A stretch of 40,742 nt of DNA from JBCAWW01 sp045106675 (GTDB lineage Bacteria; Bacteroidota; Bacteroidia; J057), in assembly GCA_045106675.1 (NCBI GenBank), contig JBGCFA010000199.1, forward strand, positions 1 through 40,742, read 5' to 3'. A program made the translations under genes and the position numbers. The notes beneath the pieces were generated by a model. The model searched no databases. It was not told the DNA's origin and saw only the letters and a list, made by a program, of their open reading frames with translations. Positions 33,771 to 40,243 of this stretch are shown in pieces; position 1 is the stretch's first letter, and the number at the start of each line of letters is the position of its first letter.

Positions 33771-34121
33771 AAAATTTTAATTATGGCCTAATAAAAAGAC
33801 ATGGAAATGTCAGGTCGAAAATCGACAATTAAAAATTCAACATGTTAAAGTGTAATACTGGTTTGCTGACCGCAATTAAAAAATAAAAATTGAAATTAAA
33901 AAATATGGGACTAAACATCGTTCCACGAAAAGGGCAGATTAGCAACAATTTCCAACACCCCATTTATATCATAACAATAAAATGGCCCAGCCTAAAAACA
34001 AATTAAAAAATGTCAAAATCGTGGCTATTTCAAATTAAAATGGGATTTAATTATTTCGGCCAAATGAATCATTTTGACTTTTTAATTTAAATCACTTCTT
34101 TTCTAAGGTGGAATTAAAAAA
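33771..34121. repeat. Cluster of AATTAAAAAA words upstream of the AT-hook gene
   Basis: The 371-bp gap (33753-34123) has no ORF but repeats one decamer. AATTAAAAAA is exact at 33874, 33894, 34001 and 34112. One-base variants lie at 33827 (AATTAAAAAT) and, shorter, at 34033 (AATTAAAA). A reverse AATTAAAATT lies at about 33774-33783. A fifth exact copy is at 34508, 7 bp before the start of the next gene. Two copies are 20 bp apart (two helical turns). They suit minor-groove binders such as AT-hooks and may be autoregulatory. Low-complexity A/T drift cannot be excluded. Confidence 0.6.
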
Positions 34122-34123
34122 TT

Positions 34124-34501
34124 TTATTTTTTTTCAATTCCATCTACATCATAAGGTACAAAGACAAAATGCCCCTCCTCGCCTGTAATTACAAAAATAC
34201 AGGCAGTTTCTTTTGGATCACCAAAGGTTCGGCGAAAATCAGCCATCTTAGTCTGGGAAATCAAACCGTGATGAAGAAATTCTTCTAATATTGTCGCATT
34301 AAAAAACCAGTTCAAATCAATCGTATCACGGTCAAAAATAGCTCGCCCAATATTAACCATCTCTTGGGCTGCGATATACATTGGGAACTCTGAAATTGCC
34401 TCATCTACCACTCGTTGAGAAATCACTTTAAGCTGCGGCCCAATCAGGGCAACATCATTTTGGATAGACTCGAGGATGATAGGATCTAAGTGTGGGGACA
34501 T
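34124..34501 (-). CDS. Conserved small soluble protein of unknown function
   Basis: 125 residues from ATG at 34501; a longer frame would run back into rlmN. Sequence features: M-S-P-H-L-D-P-I-I-L-E-S-I-Q-N-D-V, then I-G-P-Q-L-K-V-I-S, V-N-I-G-R-A-I-F-D-R-D, L-N-W-F-F-N-A-T-I-L-E-E-F, F-G-D-P-K-E-T-A-C-I-F-V and a final F-V-F-V-P-Y-D-V. The balanced composition and aromatic core suggest a globular alpha/beta protein. No recognised domain. It follows rlmN by 19 bp, so it is probably in that operon. One AATTAAAAAA word fills its 5' leader and another follows its stop. Confidence 0.7.
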   Translation of the reverse strand: MSPHLDPIILESIQNDVALIGPQLKVISQRVVDEAISEFPMYIAAQEMVNIGRAIFDRDTIDLNWFFNATILEEFLHHGLISQTKMADFRRTFGDPKETACIFVITGEEGHFVFVPYDVDGIEKK

Positions 34502-34520
34502 AAATAAAATTAAAAAATAT

Positions 34521-35573
34521 CTAGACTTTGTCTTTTGTATGGCGCAGGGCAAGTTGGCCACAACCACCGTCTATATCTTTACCGCGGCTTCGCCGAACGT
34601 TTACAATCACATTTTGCGATTCGAGATATTGGATAAAAGCGTTCATCCGAATGGAGGTAGTATTAACAAAACCTGCCTCCGGTACGGGATTATATTCGAT
34701 CACATTGACTTTAGCAGGGATGATACGACTGAACTCTACTAAAGCCTTTGCATCATCTATACTATCGTTGACATCCTTAAAGATACAGTACTCATAAGTT
34801 ACTCGAGTACCCGTCTTATCATAAAAATATTTCAAGGCTTCCTCCAAATCCTCAAGGGAATTGGAATCATTGATCGGCATGATCTTAGAGCGGATATCGT
34901 TCTTCGCAGAATGCAAAGAAAGGGCAAACTCAAAGCGTGCACCATCATCAGCTAGCTTTTTGATCATCTTAGCGATACCAGAGGTCGAAACCGTGATTCG
35001 CTTAGGAGACATACCAATACCCTCTTCAGAAGTCACCCAATCCACCGACTGCATCACATTGCGATAGTTGAGCAATGGTTCGCCCATGCCCATATACACG
35101 ATGTTAGAAAGCGGACGACCATAGATTTTTTCGGCCTCTTCGCGCAAGGTATAAATCTGATCGTAAATCTCGTAGTGGTGGAGATTGTGCTTGAGGTCGA
35201 GTAGCCCTGTTGCACAGAACTTACAATCCAAGGAGCAGCCCGCTTGAGAAGAAATACAGGCGGTTACCCGCTTAGGGGTAGGAATCAATACGCCCTCCAC
35301 TTGCTGCCCACCTGCCAATCGAAAGGCGTACTTGCGAGTACCGTCCTTGCTTTGCTGGACATCTTCGATTTGGGCCTGATCGATAACGAAGTCTGCTTCC
35401 AAGCGTTCGCGCAGCGGCTTAGAAAGATTGCTCATGTCCGCAAAGGAAGCGGCATGCTTTTTCCAGACCCACTCATAGATCTGAGCAGCTCGAAACTTTT
35501 TCTCGTCCAAACCGAGGATATATTCCTGCAGTTGTTCGAGGCTAAGGGACCGAATATTGTTGGACTTACGCAT
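34521..35573 (-). CDS. rlmN: 23S rRNA (adenine-2503-C2) / tRNA methyltransferase
   Basis: 350 residues. The protein is a radical-SAM enzyme that methylates C2 of A2503 in 23S rRNA and of A37 in some tRNAs. The [4Fe-4S] motif C-x3-C-x2-C is C113, C117 and C120 (A-G-C-S-L-D-C-K-F-C-A-T-G). The two catalytic cysteines of the mechanism are C106 (T-A-C-I-S-S-Q) and C338 (D-G-G-C-G-Q-L). G-M-G-E-P-L-L-N-Y and S-L-H-S-A are present. The length is normal. The ATG is inside the palindrome CGCATGCG followed by AACG, one of the dispersed elements; two others lie in the coding sequence. It follows the sigma/TPR pair by 20 bp on the same strand. Confidence 0.97.
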   Translation of the reverse strand: MRKSNNIRSLSLEQLQEYILGLDEKKFRAAQIYEWVWKKHAASFADMSNLSKPLRERLEADFVIDQAQIEDVQQSKDGTRKYAFRLAGGQQVEGVLIPTPKRVTACISSQAGCSLDCKFCATGLLDLKHNLHHYEIYDQIYTLREEAEKIYGRPLSNIVYMGMGEPLLNYRNVMQSVDWVTSEEGIGMSPKRITVSTSGIAKMIKKLADDGARFEFALSLHSAKNDIRSKIMPINDSNSLEDLEEALKYFYDKTGTRVTYEYCIFKDVNDSIDDAKALVEFSRIIPAKVNVIEYNPVPEAGFVNTTSIRMNAFIQYLESQNVIVNVRRSRGKDIDGGCGQLALRHTKDKV

Positions 35574-35593
35574 GCGAACGCAAAGATACGAAG

Positions 35594-36439
35594 CTAGAGT
35601 TCATCTAACAACGTCTGTGCTTTGCTACGATATTCGCTTTTTTTGCGGGAAAGGGCTACCAAAATGATTTTAGCTTCTTCTCTTCGGTCAAGATAGATCA
35701 AACTCCAAGCCTTATACCAATTTGCTGCTGGTAGCCAAATATTGTCTCCTTGTTGGATCACAGGCTCAAATTGCTCGATCGCTTCGGCTTGATAGCCTTG
35801 AAAGAGTAGACATAAGCCCAGCCCCATTCTGGCCTCCAAGTATTGTTGTGTGCCCAAACTATCAATCGGCAGACTAAGTATCCGTAGATAGCCTTGCTTA
35901 GCGGCTTCAAATTCTGCGGGGGCCTCCGTTTGAAATGCTTTAGGATCTTTATCGTACCGAGAACGCCCAGCTTCGTAGGTATCCCGAACCGAAATAAGCA
36001 AAGATTCCGCCTCAGATCCACGGGTGCCACTAAAAGTATAAGGCTCCAAATAGTTCATTGCCATCTGATCAATAGTTGGCTTAGGCTTTTGGAGAACATA
36101 AATAATGGGTAAAACCAAGATCAGGATCACGGCAGCAATTTGCCACCAACGAGCAGATCGTAAATCACGGATGAGGGGTTCTTCGAAGGAGGCGGCTTTA
36201 TCTTCCTCTTGGGAAGTGCCCAAATTTGTCAAATATTCTTTAAAAGCTTCTTGATCAGCATTAAGTTGAAGGAGACTTTCACTTTGATTACGATCTAATC
36301 CTTCCATTGCGAAGGCATAGTCAGGATTTTCGGCCAAAAGTTTTTCAACAGCCGTTTGAGTCTCTGTATCTAAACTTCCATCGAGGAAAGCTTGCATTGT
36401 AGCTAGGGAATATAGCTTAGGAGTATTGAGGGATGCCAT
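35594..36439 (-). CDS. Single-pass membrane TPR protein, anti-sigma-like partner of the sigma factor
   Basis: 281 residues. Residues 1-70 are a cytoplasmic helical part (L-A-T-M-Q-A-F-L-D-G-S-L-D-T-E-T-Q, then L-A-E-N-P-D-Y-A-F-A-M-E-G-L) with the shape of anti-sigma domains but no zinc Cys/His motif. Residues 98-116 form one transmembrane helix (Q-I-A-A-V-I-L-I-L-V-L-P-I-I-Y-V). Residues 120-281 are periplasmic, with TPR-like helices (Y-L-E-A-R-M-G-L-G-L-C-L-L-F-Q-G-Y, then A-E-A-I-E-Q-F-E). The gene begins 5 bp after the ECF sigma gene. This is a classic sigma/anti-sigma arrangement, with the TPR side able to sense an envelope signal. The anti-sigma role is inferred from context and topology. 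Confidence 0.8.
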   Translation of the reverse strand: MASLNTPKLYSLATMQAFLDGSLDTETQTAVEKLLAENPDYAFAMEGLDRNQSESLLQLNADQEAFKEYLTNLGTSQEEDKAASFEEPLIRDLRSARWWQIAAVILILVLPIIYVLQKPKPTIDQMAMNYLEPYTFSGTRGSEAESLLISVRDTYEAGRSRYDKDPKAFQTEAPAEFEAAKQGYLRILSLPIDSLGTQQYLEARMGLGLCLLFQGYQAEAIEQFEPVIQQGDNIWLPAANWYKAWSLIYLDRREEAKIILVALSRKKSEYRSKAQTLLDEL

Positions 36440-36444
36440 GCCGC

Positions 36445-37002
36445 TTAGTCTTTAAAATAATTTTCGAAATCGCCTTTGAGCACGATTCGCAATTTGCGGA
36501 TGGCTCTTTCTCTGGCACCTCGTACCTGATTAAATGACCAGCCTTGCTCTTCGCCGATTTCTTGATAACTCTTATCGTCAAAATACACCCCTCGGATCAC
36601 GATACTTTCTGATTCACTCAAGCCTGCTAACGCTTGCCCAAGCCCGGATTTATCCATGGCAAAGTCCCAAGCGTTTTCAACGCGAGGTGCTTCGGGCGGT
36701 ACAAAGCCGCTTTTGTATTCATCACGAACATTGTCTTTGCGACGAAGATCATGTAATCGGTTGCGGATAGTTCGCCCCAACCAGGCCGGAAAATTTTCGA
36801 CCTCCTGTTTTTGCAGATGCTCAAACAGTTTGATATACAGATCTCCCGCAAAGTCGCGGGCTCGTTCTGGATCACGCAGCCACTTGAGGGCCATACCATA
36901 GATAAGACCGTCGTAGCGCGTCATTAAAAGCGCGATAACCTCAGGGTCTTGCGTATCCCGAAAATGAGCAAGCAGCTCTTGTTCGCTTTTGTCTTCAAGC
37001 AA
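36445..37002 (-). CDS. ECF-type RNA polymerase sigma factor
   Basis: About 186 residues if started at TTG 37002. The open frame reaches back to 37059 but would add a hydrophobic stretch foreign to a sigma factor. No ATG precedes region 2, so a TTG or GTG start is used. Region 2: E-L-L-A-H-F, then L-M-T-R-Y-D-G-L-I-Y-G-M-A-L-K and D-F-A-G-D-L-Y-I-K-L-F-E. Then N-F-P-A-W-L-G-R-T-I-R-N-R-L-H-D. Region 4: L-S-E-S-E-S-I-V-I-R-G-V, then S-Y-Q-E-I-G-E-E-Q-G-W-S-F-N-Q-V. The last segment is the -35 recognition helix. It probably directs a small regulon, and is held by the membrane TPR protein encoded next. The target promoters are not visible. Confidence 0.9.
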   Translation of the reverse strand: MLEDKSEQELLAHFRDTQDPEVIALLMTRYDGLIYGMALKWLRDPERARDFAGDLYIKLFEHLQKQEVENFPAWLGRTIRNRLHDLRRKDNVRDEYKSGFVPPEAPRVENAWDFAMDKSGLGQALAGLSESESIVIRGVYFDDKSYQEIGEEQGWSFNQVRGARERAIRKLRIVLKGDFENYFKD

Positions 37003-37160
37003 AGAAAGACTCAGCGCCAAGAACACTGTGATTGTTAATATGATGGCAGTTGCTAGCAAGGAAGTTTGATATAAAGGTCAAATATAACATTTCCGCTGCT
37101 TTTCGCCACAAAACACCAAAACGCCCAGTTTCGGTTTATGCAATAAATTCATAAGGTAGA

Positions 37161-37176
37161 CGTTCGGCCACGGGCC
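37161..37176 (-). repeat. Hairpin-AACG element (reverse)
   Basis: Minus strand: GGCC-CGT-GGCC, one G, then AACG. It lies in the 37003-37269 gap together with the GTAG-hairpin repeat. No gene is seen in this gap. Confidence 0.55.
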
Positions 37177-37221
37177 AATACATTTTACCGCAGCAAAAAG
37201 TTTTGAGTTCCAATGATAATA

Positions 37222-37255
37222 ATCGTAGCGGCGCAAAATCTTGCGCCGCTACGAT
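37222..37255. repeat. GTAG-hairpin repeat, intergenic
   Basis: 15-nt arms (atcgtagcggcgcaa and its complement) flank loop aatc. It starts 15 bp beyond the pyrF stop and may act as its terminator. It has the same design as the copy inside the GH92 gene, with two paired changes in the arms. Confidence 0.85.
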
Positions 37256-37269
37256 ACGGATTCGTTTTT

Positions 37270-38079
37270 TTATTTTATCAGTCCCTTCATCTGAGCTTGT
37301 AAGTTCCGCGCAGCGATACCCGCTTGCTCCGCAAAGTCTTCTCCTTGCCCTGCAAAGATGATCCCACGACTAGAATTGATCAGCAGCCCACCTTTATCAC
37401 TTTGGCCATGCTGACAAACTGCCTCCAAATCACCTCCTTGTGCGCCGATTCCTGGCACTAAGAAAAAATTATCAGGCGCCAAGGCACGTATTTCTCCAAT
37501 GGATTCGGCTCGAGTGGCTCCAACGACAAATCCCAAATGCCCCGGATACTCCTCCTGCCAACTGACAGCACGCTCTACAACTTGTTGATAGAGAAATTGG
37601 CCATTATCCTGACGATACTGAAAATCCTGGGCAGAAGGATTGGACGTTAGCGCAAGCAAAAACACCCATTTGTCCTCAAACTCTAAAAATGGGCCGACCG
37701 AATCCTTGCCCATATAAGGCGCGACGGTAACAGCATCAAAATCGAGTGTTTCAAAAAAAGCTTTGGCGTATAATCGAGAAGTATTGCCTATGTCGCCGCG
37801 TTTCGCGTCAGCGATGGTCATGATCTCATCCGGAATCAGCTTGAGCGTTTGTTCCAAAGTCTCCCAACCTTTGGGGCCTCTAGCTTCATAAAAAGCTAAG
37901 TTGGGCTTATAGGCGACCGCATAGTCTTTGGTAGCAGCGATGATACGGCGATTGAACTCAAGGATCGGATCGCTATAGTCGTTTAGGAAGCTCGGGATAC
38001 GTTCTGGATCACTATCGAGACCGACACAAAGGAAGGAACCTTTGCGTTGGATTTGTTGATAAAGGACATCAGGCGACAT
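37270..38079 (-). CDS. pyrF: Orotidine-5'-phosphate decarboxylase, type 2
   Basis: 269 residues. The enzyme converts OMP to UMP, the last step of de novo pyrimidine synthesis, in the cytoplasm. The catalytic motif D-A-K-R-G-D-I-G starts at residue 91, with lysine K93. Also present: L-C-V-G-L-D-S-D near the start, A-Y-K-P-N-L-A-F, D-A-V-T-V-A-P-Y-M-G and L-L-A-L-T-S-N-P-S. The length and the phosphate-site segment (F-L-V-P-G-I-G-A-Q-G-G-D) are those of the longer type-2 family. It is divergent from the GT-C gene with only about 31-64 bp between starts. A GTAG-hairpin lies just after its stop. Identification is firm. Confidence 0.97.
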   Translation of the reverse strand: MSPDVLYQQIQRKGSFLCVGLDSDPERIPSFLNDYSDPILEFNRRIIAATKDYAVAYKPNLAFYEARGPKGWETLEQTLKLIPDEIMTIADAKRGDIGNTSRLYAKAFFETLDFDAVTVAPYMGKDSVGPFLEFEDKWVFLLALTSNPSAQDFQYRQDNGQFLYQQVVERAVSWQEEYPGHLGFVVGATRAESIGEIRALAPDNFFLVPGIGAQGGDLEAVCQHGQSDKGGLLINSSRGIIFAGQGEDFAEQAGIAARNLQAQMKGLIK

Positions 38080-38110
38080 TTTGTAGGTCTTATGCGATGT
38101 AAGGCTTAAT

Positions 38111-39676
38111 TTGCGGGCAAATTCCCGCTACGAATCTACACATTTGCTGCGCCTCGTCACAAATATTCCCCTCCCTGTTCACATCCTTTTGTTGGTGCTG
38201 ATCCCGCTATTGCGCTTACCAAGCTTTGACGGTGGGTTTTTCTTGGGTGAAGAATCCTTTTATCTCTTAGCCGCGCAAAAACTATCGCAAGGAGGAGATT
38301 TATACACAGATCTTTGGACAGCCGGACCACCCGTAATGATTTGGCTTTACAGGATCATTTATGCAGTATTTGGAGAAGCTAGCCTGACTGCAATACGTGT
38401 TCTCAGTTGTATTTATATATATATCACAGCCGTTTATTTTGCAGGCACCCTCAATCAATTTAGGCCGTTCGGTCGCATGATCGGGATGCCAGCGGTGCTT
38501 TTTGTGATCCTTTGTAGCATCCCTTGGTATGGGCAACAAATGAGCGCTTCGCTTTTTGTCTTGCTGCCAATGTGTGCCAGTTTCTTTGCCATCTTACAGT
38601 TACGTGAACGAGCACCGCAGAACAATTTCTGGATGTTTTATGCGGGGCTTTGGCTGATGATTTGTACGCTCGCATCTTATAAATATATTTTTATCGGCTT
38701 TGGGCTACTGCTAACCTATCTATTGCTCAAGTCCCCGCGTTTACCGGAGGTGCTTTCCTTCTTCTTAGGGATCTTTGTAGTGCTGATAAGTTTCTTGTTG
38801 ATTTTGTTTTATACGGGTTCGCTACATAGCTATTGGGATGTAGGTGTGCTCTATTATCTAGACCGTATCTTCTTAACCGATAGCCAAGTTTACGCTTATC
38901 ACTCTTTGGACACCGTCCAGGTTTGGGTACGCAATTGGGGCGTATTCTTATTGTTTGCCGGGATTGGTTTTATGCACTTCCGGATACGATTTTACAGCTA
39001 TGTCGCGCAATTACGAACGCTAGAGTTGACGATGGCGGTTTGGCTTGTCTCAGTATTCCTAATCCTGCTGTTTAAATACAGTCGCCTGGAGCTCAATGAT
39101 ATTTTGTTGCTCGCGCCCCCAATGGCCTTTTATGCGAGTAAAGTTTTTGACTTCAAATGGGGAGGCAAATACAGAGCGATACTTATTCCGTTGAGTCTCT
39201 TACTTCCTGCTATCATATATCTCAATTATTGGGGCATCCGCTTACCAGATACGATGGCCACTTTTCGCCCCAAAGATGAAAGTCTTTTTTATCATGGCGG
39301 CCTCAAAAACTTATTGGAGCGCGATACCCCACTGCATCGCTATGATTTTGGTGATGCTAGTCATTCGGTTTGGGTGATGGACTATTATCCAGAGCTATAC
39401 CTGAGTCTTGGTCAACACATTGAAAACAAATACCTCGACTATCGCATTGCTTGGTACAAAATGGAAGCTCTGCCCAATGAAGATCAAGGCAGCTTTTTGT
39501 CGCGTATAGAAGCTGAAAATGATCTTTTTCAAGAATTCACGCAGCATCCGCCGGATTTCGTGATCGACCCTCATGGCAATTTTACCGTCCTCCAAAAGCG
39601 TTATCCCAGTTTATTTGGCAATTATGAGCCGGAGCAGCTAGGTACGACTAAGGTCTATCGACGGCTTTCTCCCTGA
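38111..39676 (+). CDS. GT-C family membrane glycosyltransferase
   Basis: About 521 residues with 10-12 hydrophobic segments. The first external loop after helix 1 carries F-L-G-E-E-S-F-Y-L-L-A-A-Q, the place of the acidic catalytic residue in GT-C (ArnT/PMT-like) enzymes. D-L-Y-T-D-L-W-T-A-G-P-P-V follows, a usual GT39-like pattern. These enzymes move a sugar from a polyprenyl-phosphate donor to a lipid or protein. The C-terminal 120 residues are soluble and contain D-Y-Y-P-E-L-Y and H-P-P-D-F-V-I-D. There is no in-frame ATG before helix 1. The first possible starts are TTG at 38111 and TTG at 38144, and a GTAG-hairpin repeat overlaps this region, so the true start is uncertain. Confidence 0.85.
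   Translation: MRANSRYESTHLLRLVTNIPLPVHILLLVLIPLLRLPSFDGGFFLGEESFYLLAAQKLSQGGDLYTDLWTAGPPVMIWLYRIIYAVFGEASLTAIRVLSCIYIYITAVYFAGTLNQFRPFGRMIGMPAVLFVILCSIPWYGQQMSASLFVLLPMCASFFAILQLRERAPQNNFWMFYAGLWLMICTLASYKYIFIGFGLLLTYLLLKSPRLPEVLSFFLGIFVVLISFLLILFYTGSLHSYWDVGVLYYLDRIFLTDSQVYAYHSLDTVQVWVRNWGVFLLFAGIGFMHFRIRFYSYVAQLRTLELTMAVWLVSVFLILLFKYSRLELNDILLLAPPMAFYASKVFDFKWGGKYRAILIPLSLLLPAIIYLNYWGIRLPDTMATFRPKDESLFYHGGLKNLLERDTPLHRYDFGDASHSVWVMDYYPELYLSLGQHIENKYLDYRIAWYKMEALPNEDQGSFLSRIEAENDLFQEFTQHPPDFVIDPHGNFTVLQKRYPSLFGNYEPEQLGTTKVYRRLSP
38113..38131. repeat. GTAG-hairpin repeat overlapping the GT-C gene start
   Basis: GCGGG, loop CAAATT, CCCGC, then TAC. On the minus strand this is GTAG-CGGG with a paired CCCG arm. 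It covers the first codons of the GT-C frame and is degenerate compared with the 37222 copy. Confidence 0.5.
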
Positions 39677-39679
39677 TCG

Positions 39680-39695
39680 CCGCTACGCGGAACGC
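39680..39695 (+). repeat. Hairpin-AACGC element
   Basis: CCGC-TAC-GCGG followed by AACGC, beginning 3 bp after the GT-C stop codon. A full-consensus copy. Confidence 0.7.
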
Positions 39696-39756
39696 GCCAT
39701 TTCGAACGAACCTAGGTGAGGAGAAATCGCATACCCAACAATAAGTCCCTTTTCTA

Positions 39757-39796
39757 CCGCTCCGCGGAACGATTGTCTCTAAGGTTCTGCGAAGCA
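39757..39796. repeat. Inverted pair of hairpin elements
   Basis: Forward CCGC-TCC-GCGG-AACG (39757-39771) and reverse GGTT-CTGC-GAA-GCAG (39783-39796; foot GGTT instead of CGTT) face each other, as in the pair at 15282-15319. Confidence 0.7.
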
Positions 39797-39936
39797 GAGA
39801 AAATAAAAGATACCGGATATGTTCGTAGCCTCTTCCGAAAGCTTTCGGAACCGGTATGACGACTAAATTTAAGCCGTCAACCCCAGCCGAATGAATGAGC
39901 AAAGTGAATTCTGAGAGCAGGGACTCTCAAAACAAA

Positions 39937-39951
39937 CGTTCTGCGAAGCAG
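39937..39951 (-). repeat. Hairpin-AACG element (reverse)
   Basis: CGTT-CTGC-GAA-GCAG on the plus strand. Identical in stem and loop to the copies at 5091 and 15303. Confidence 0.7.
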
Positions 39952-39964
39952 GTATAAAACAAGT

Positions 39965-40021
39965 CGGTCTATGCAATAGACCGCTACCTCACAAAATGTA
40001 GGGATGTATTGAATACATCCC
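39965..40021. repeat. Two adjacent GTAG-type hairpins
   Basis: CGGTCTAT-GCA-ATAGACCG followed by CTAC (39965-39987, minus-strand GTAG). Then GTAG, GGATGTATT, a 1-nt loop and AATACATCC (39998-40021, plus strand). The GTAG feet point towards each other. Confidence 0.65.
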
Positions 40022-40243
40022 CAAAGATTTCCGAATATGTTCGTGACCTCACATCCCAGCATGACCAAAAAGTTTTAGCCGTCATCGCAGCCAAATCAAT
40101 GAACAATCTTAGGGAAAAAGCAAAGACGACAGTATTATTTGTAATACCACTTGTGGAATTGTCGCTTAAGGCGCTTCTTACTTCTGCATGATTTCGGTAT
40201 ATTTGAAATCCTTCATTATTTCTACGGTCAAAATCCTTTCGGC

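Larger units (their letters stand above)
39812..40106 (+). repeat. Two diverged direct copies of a ~75-90 bp unit
   Basis: Copy A (39812-39902) and copy B (40031-40106) share CCG-x-ATATGTTCGT, then CCTC, then ATGAC and an A/T-rich stretch to AGCCGTCA, CAGCC, AAT-x-AATGA-x-CAA. Copy A has an extra 18-bp perfect palindrome at 39832-39849 (ttccgaaag/ctttcggaa), flanked by ATACCGG/CCGGTAT. Between the copies lie a hairpin-AACG element (39937-39951), a GTAG-type hairpin (39965-39983, then CTAC) and another (39998-40021). The whole 39677-40243 gap (567 bp) is built of such units; no gene is supported. A 60-residue TTG-start frame across copy B is not credible. Confidence 0.6.

Noticed and set aside
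36671..36683. GCGTT-TTC-AACGC palindrome in the sigma factor gene
   Set aside because: AACG is part of the stem itself, not the foot of a separate hairpin; not counted as an element copy.
40009..40191. 60-residue frame across direct-repeat copy B
   Set aside because: TTG start inside a hairpin; the frame is not kept in copy A, so the repeat is conserved at DNA level only.
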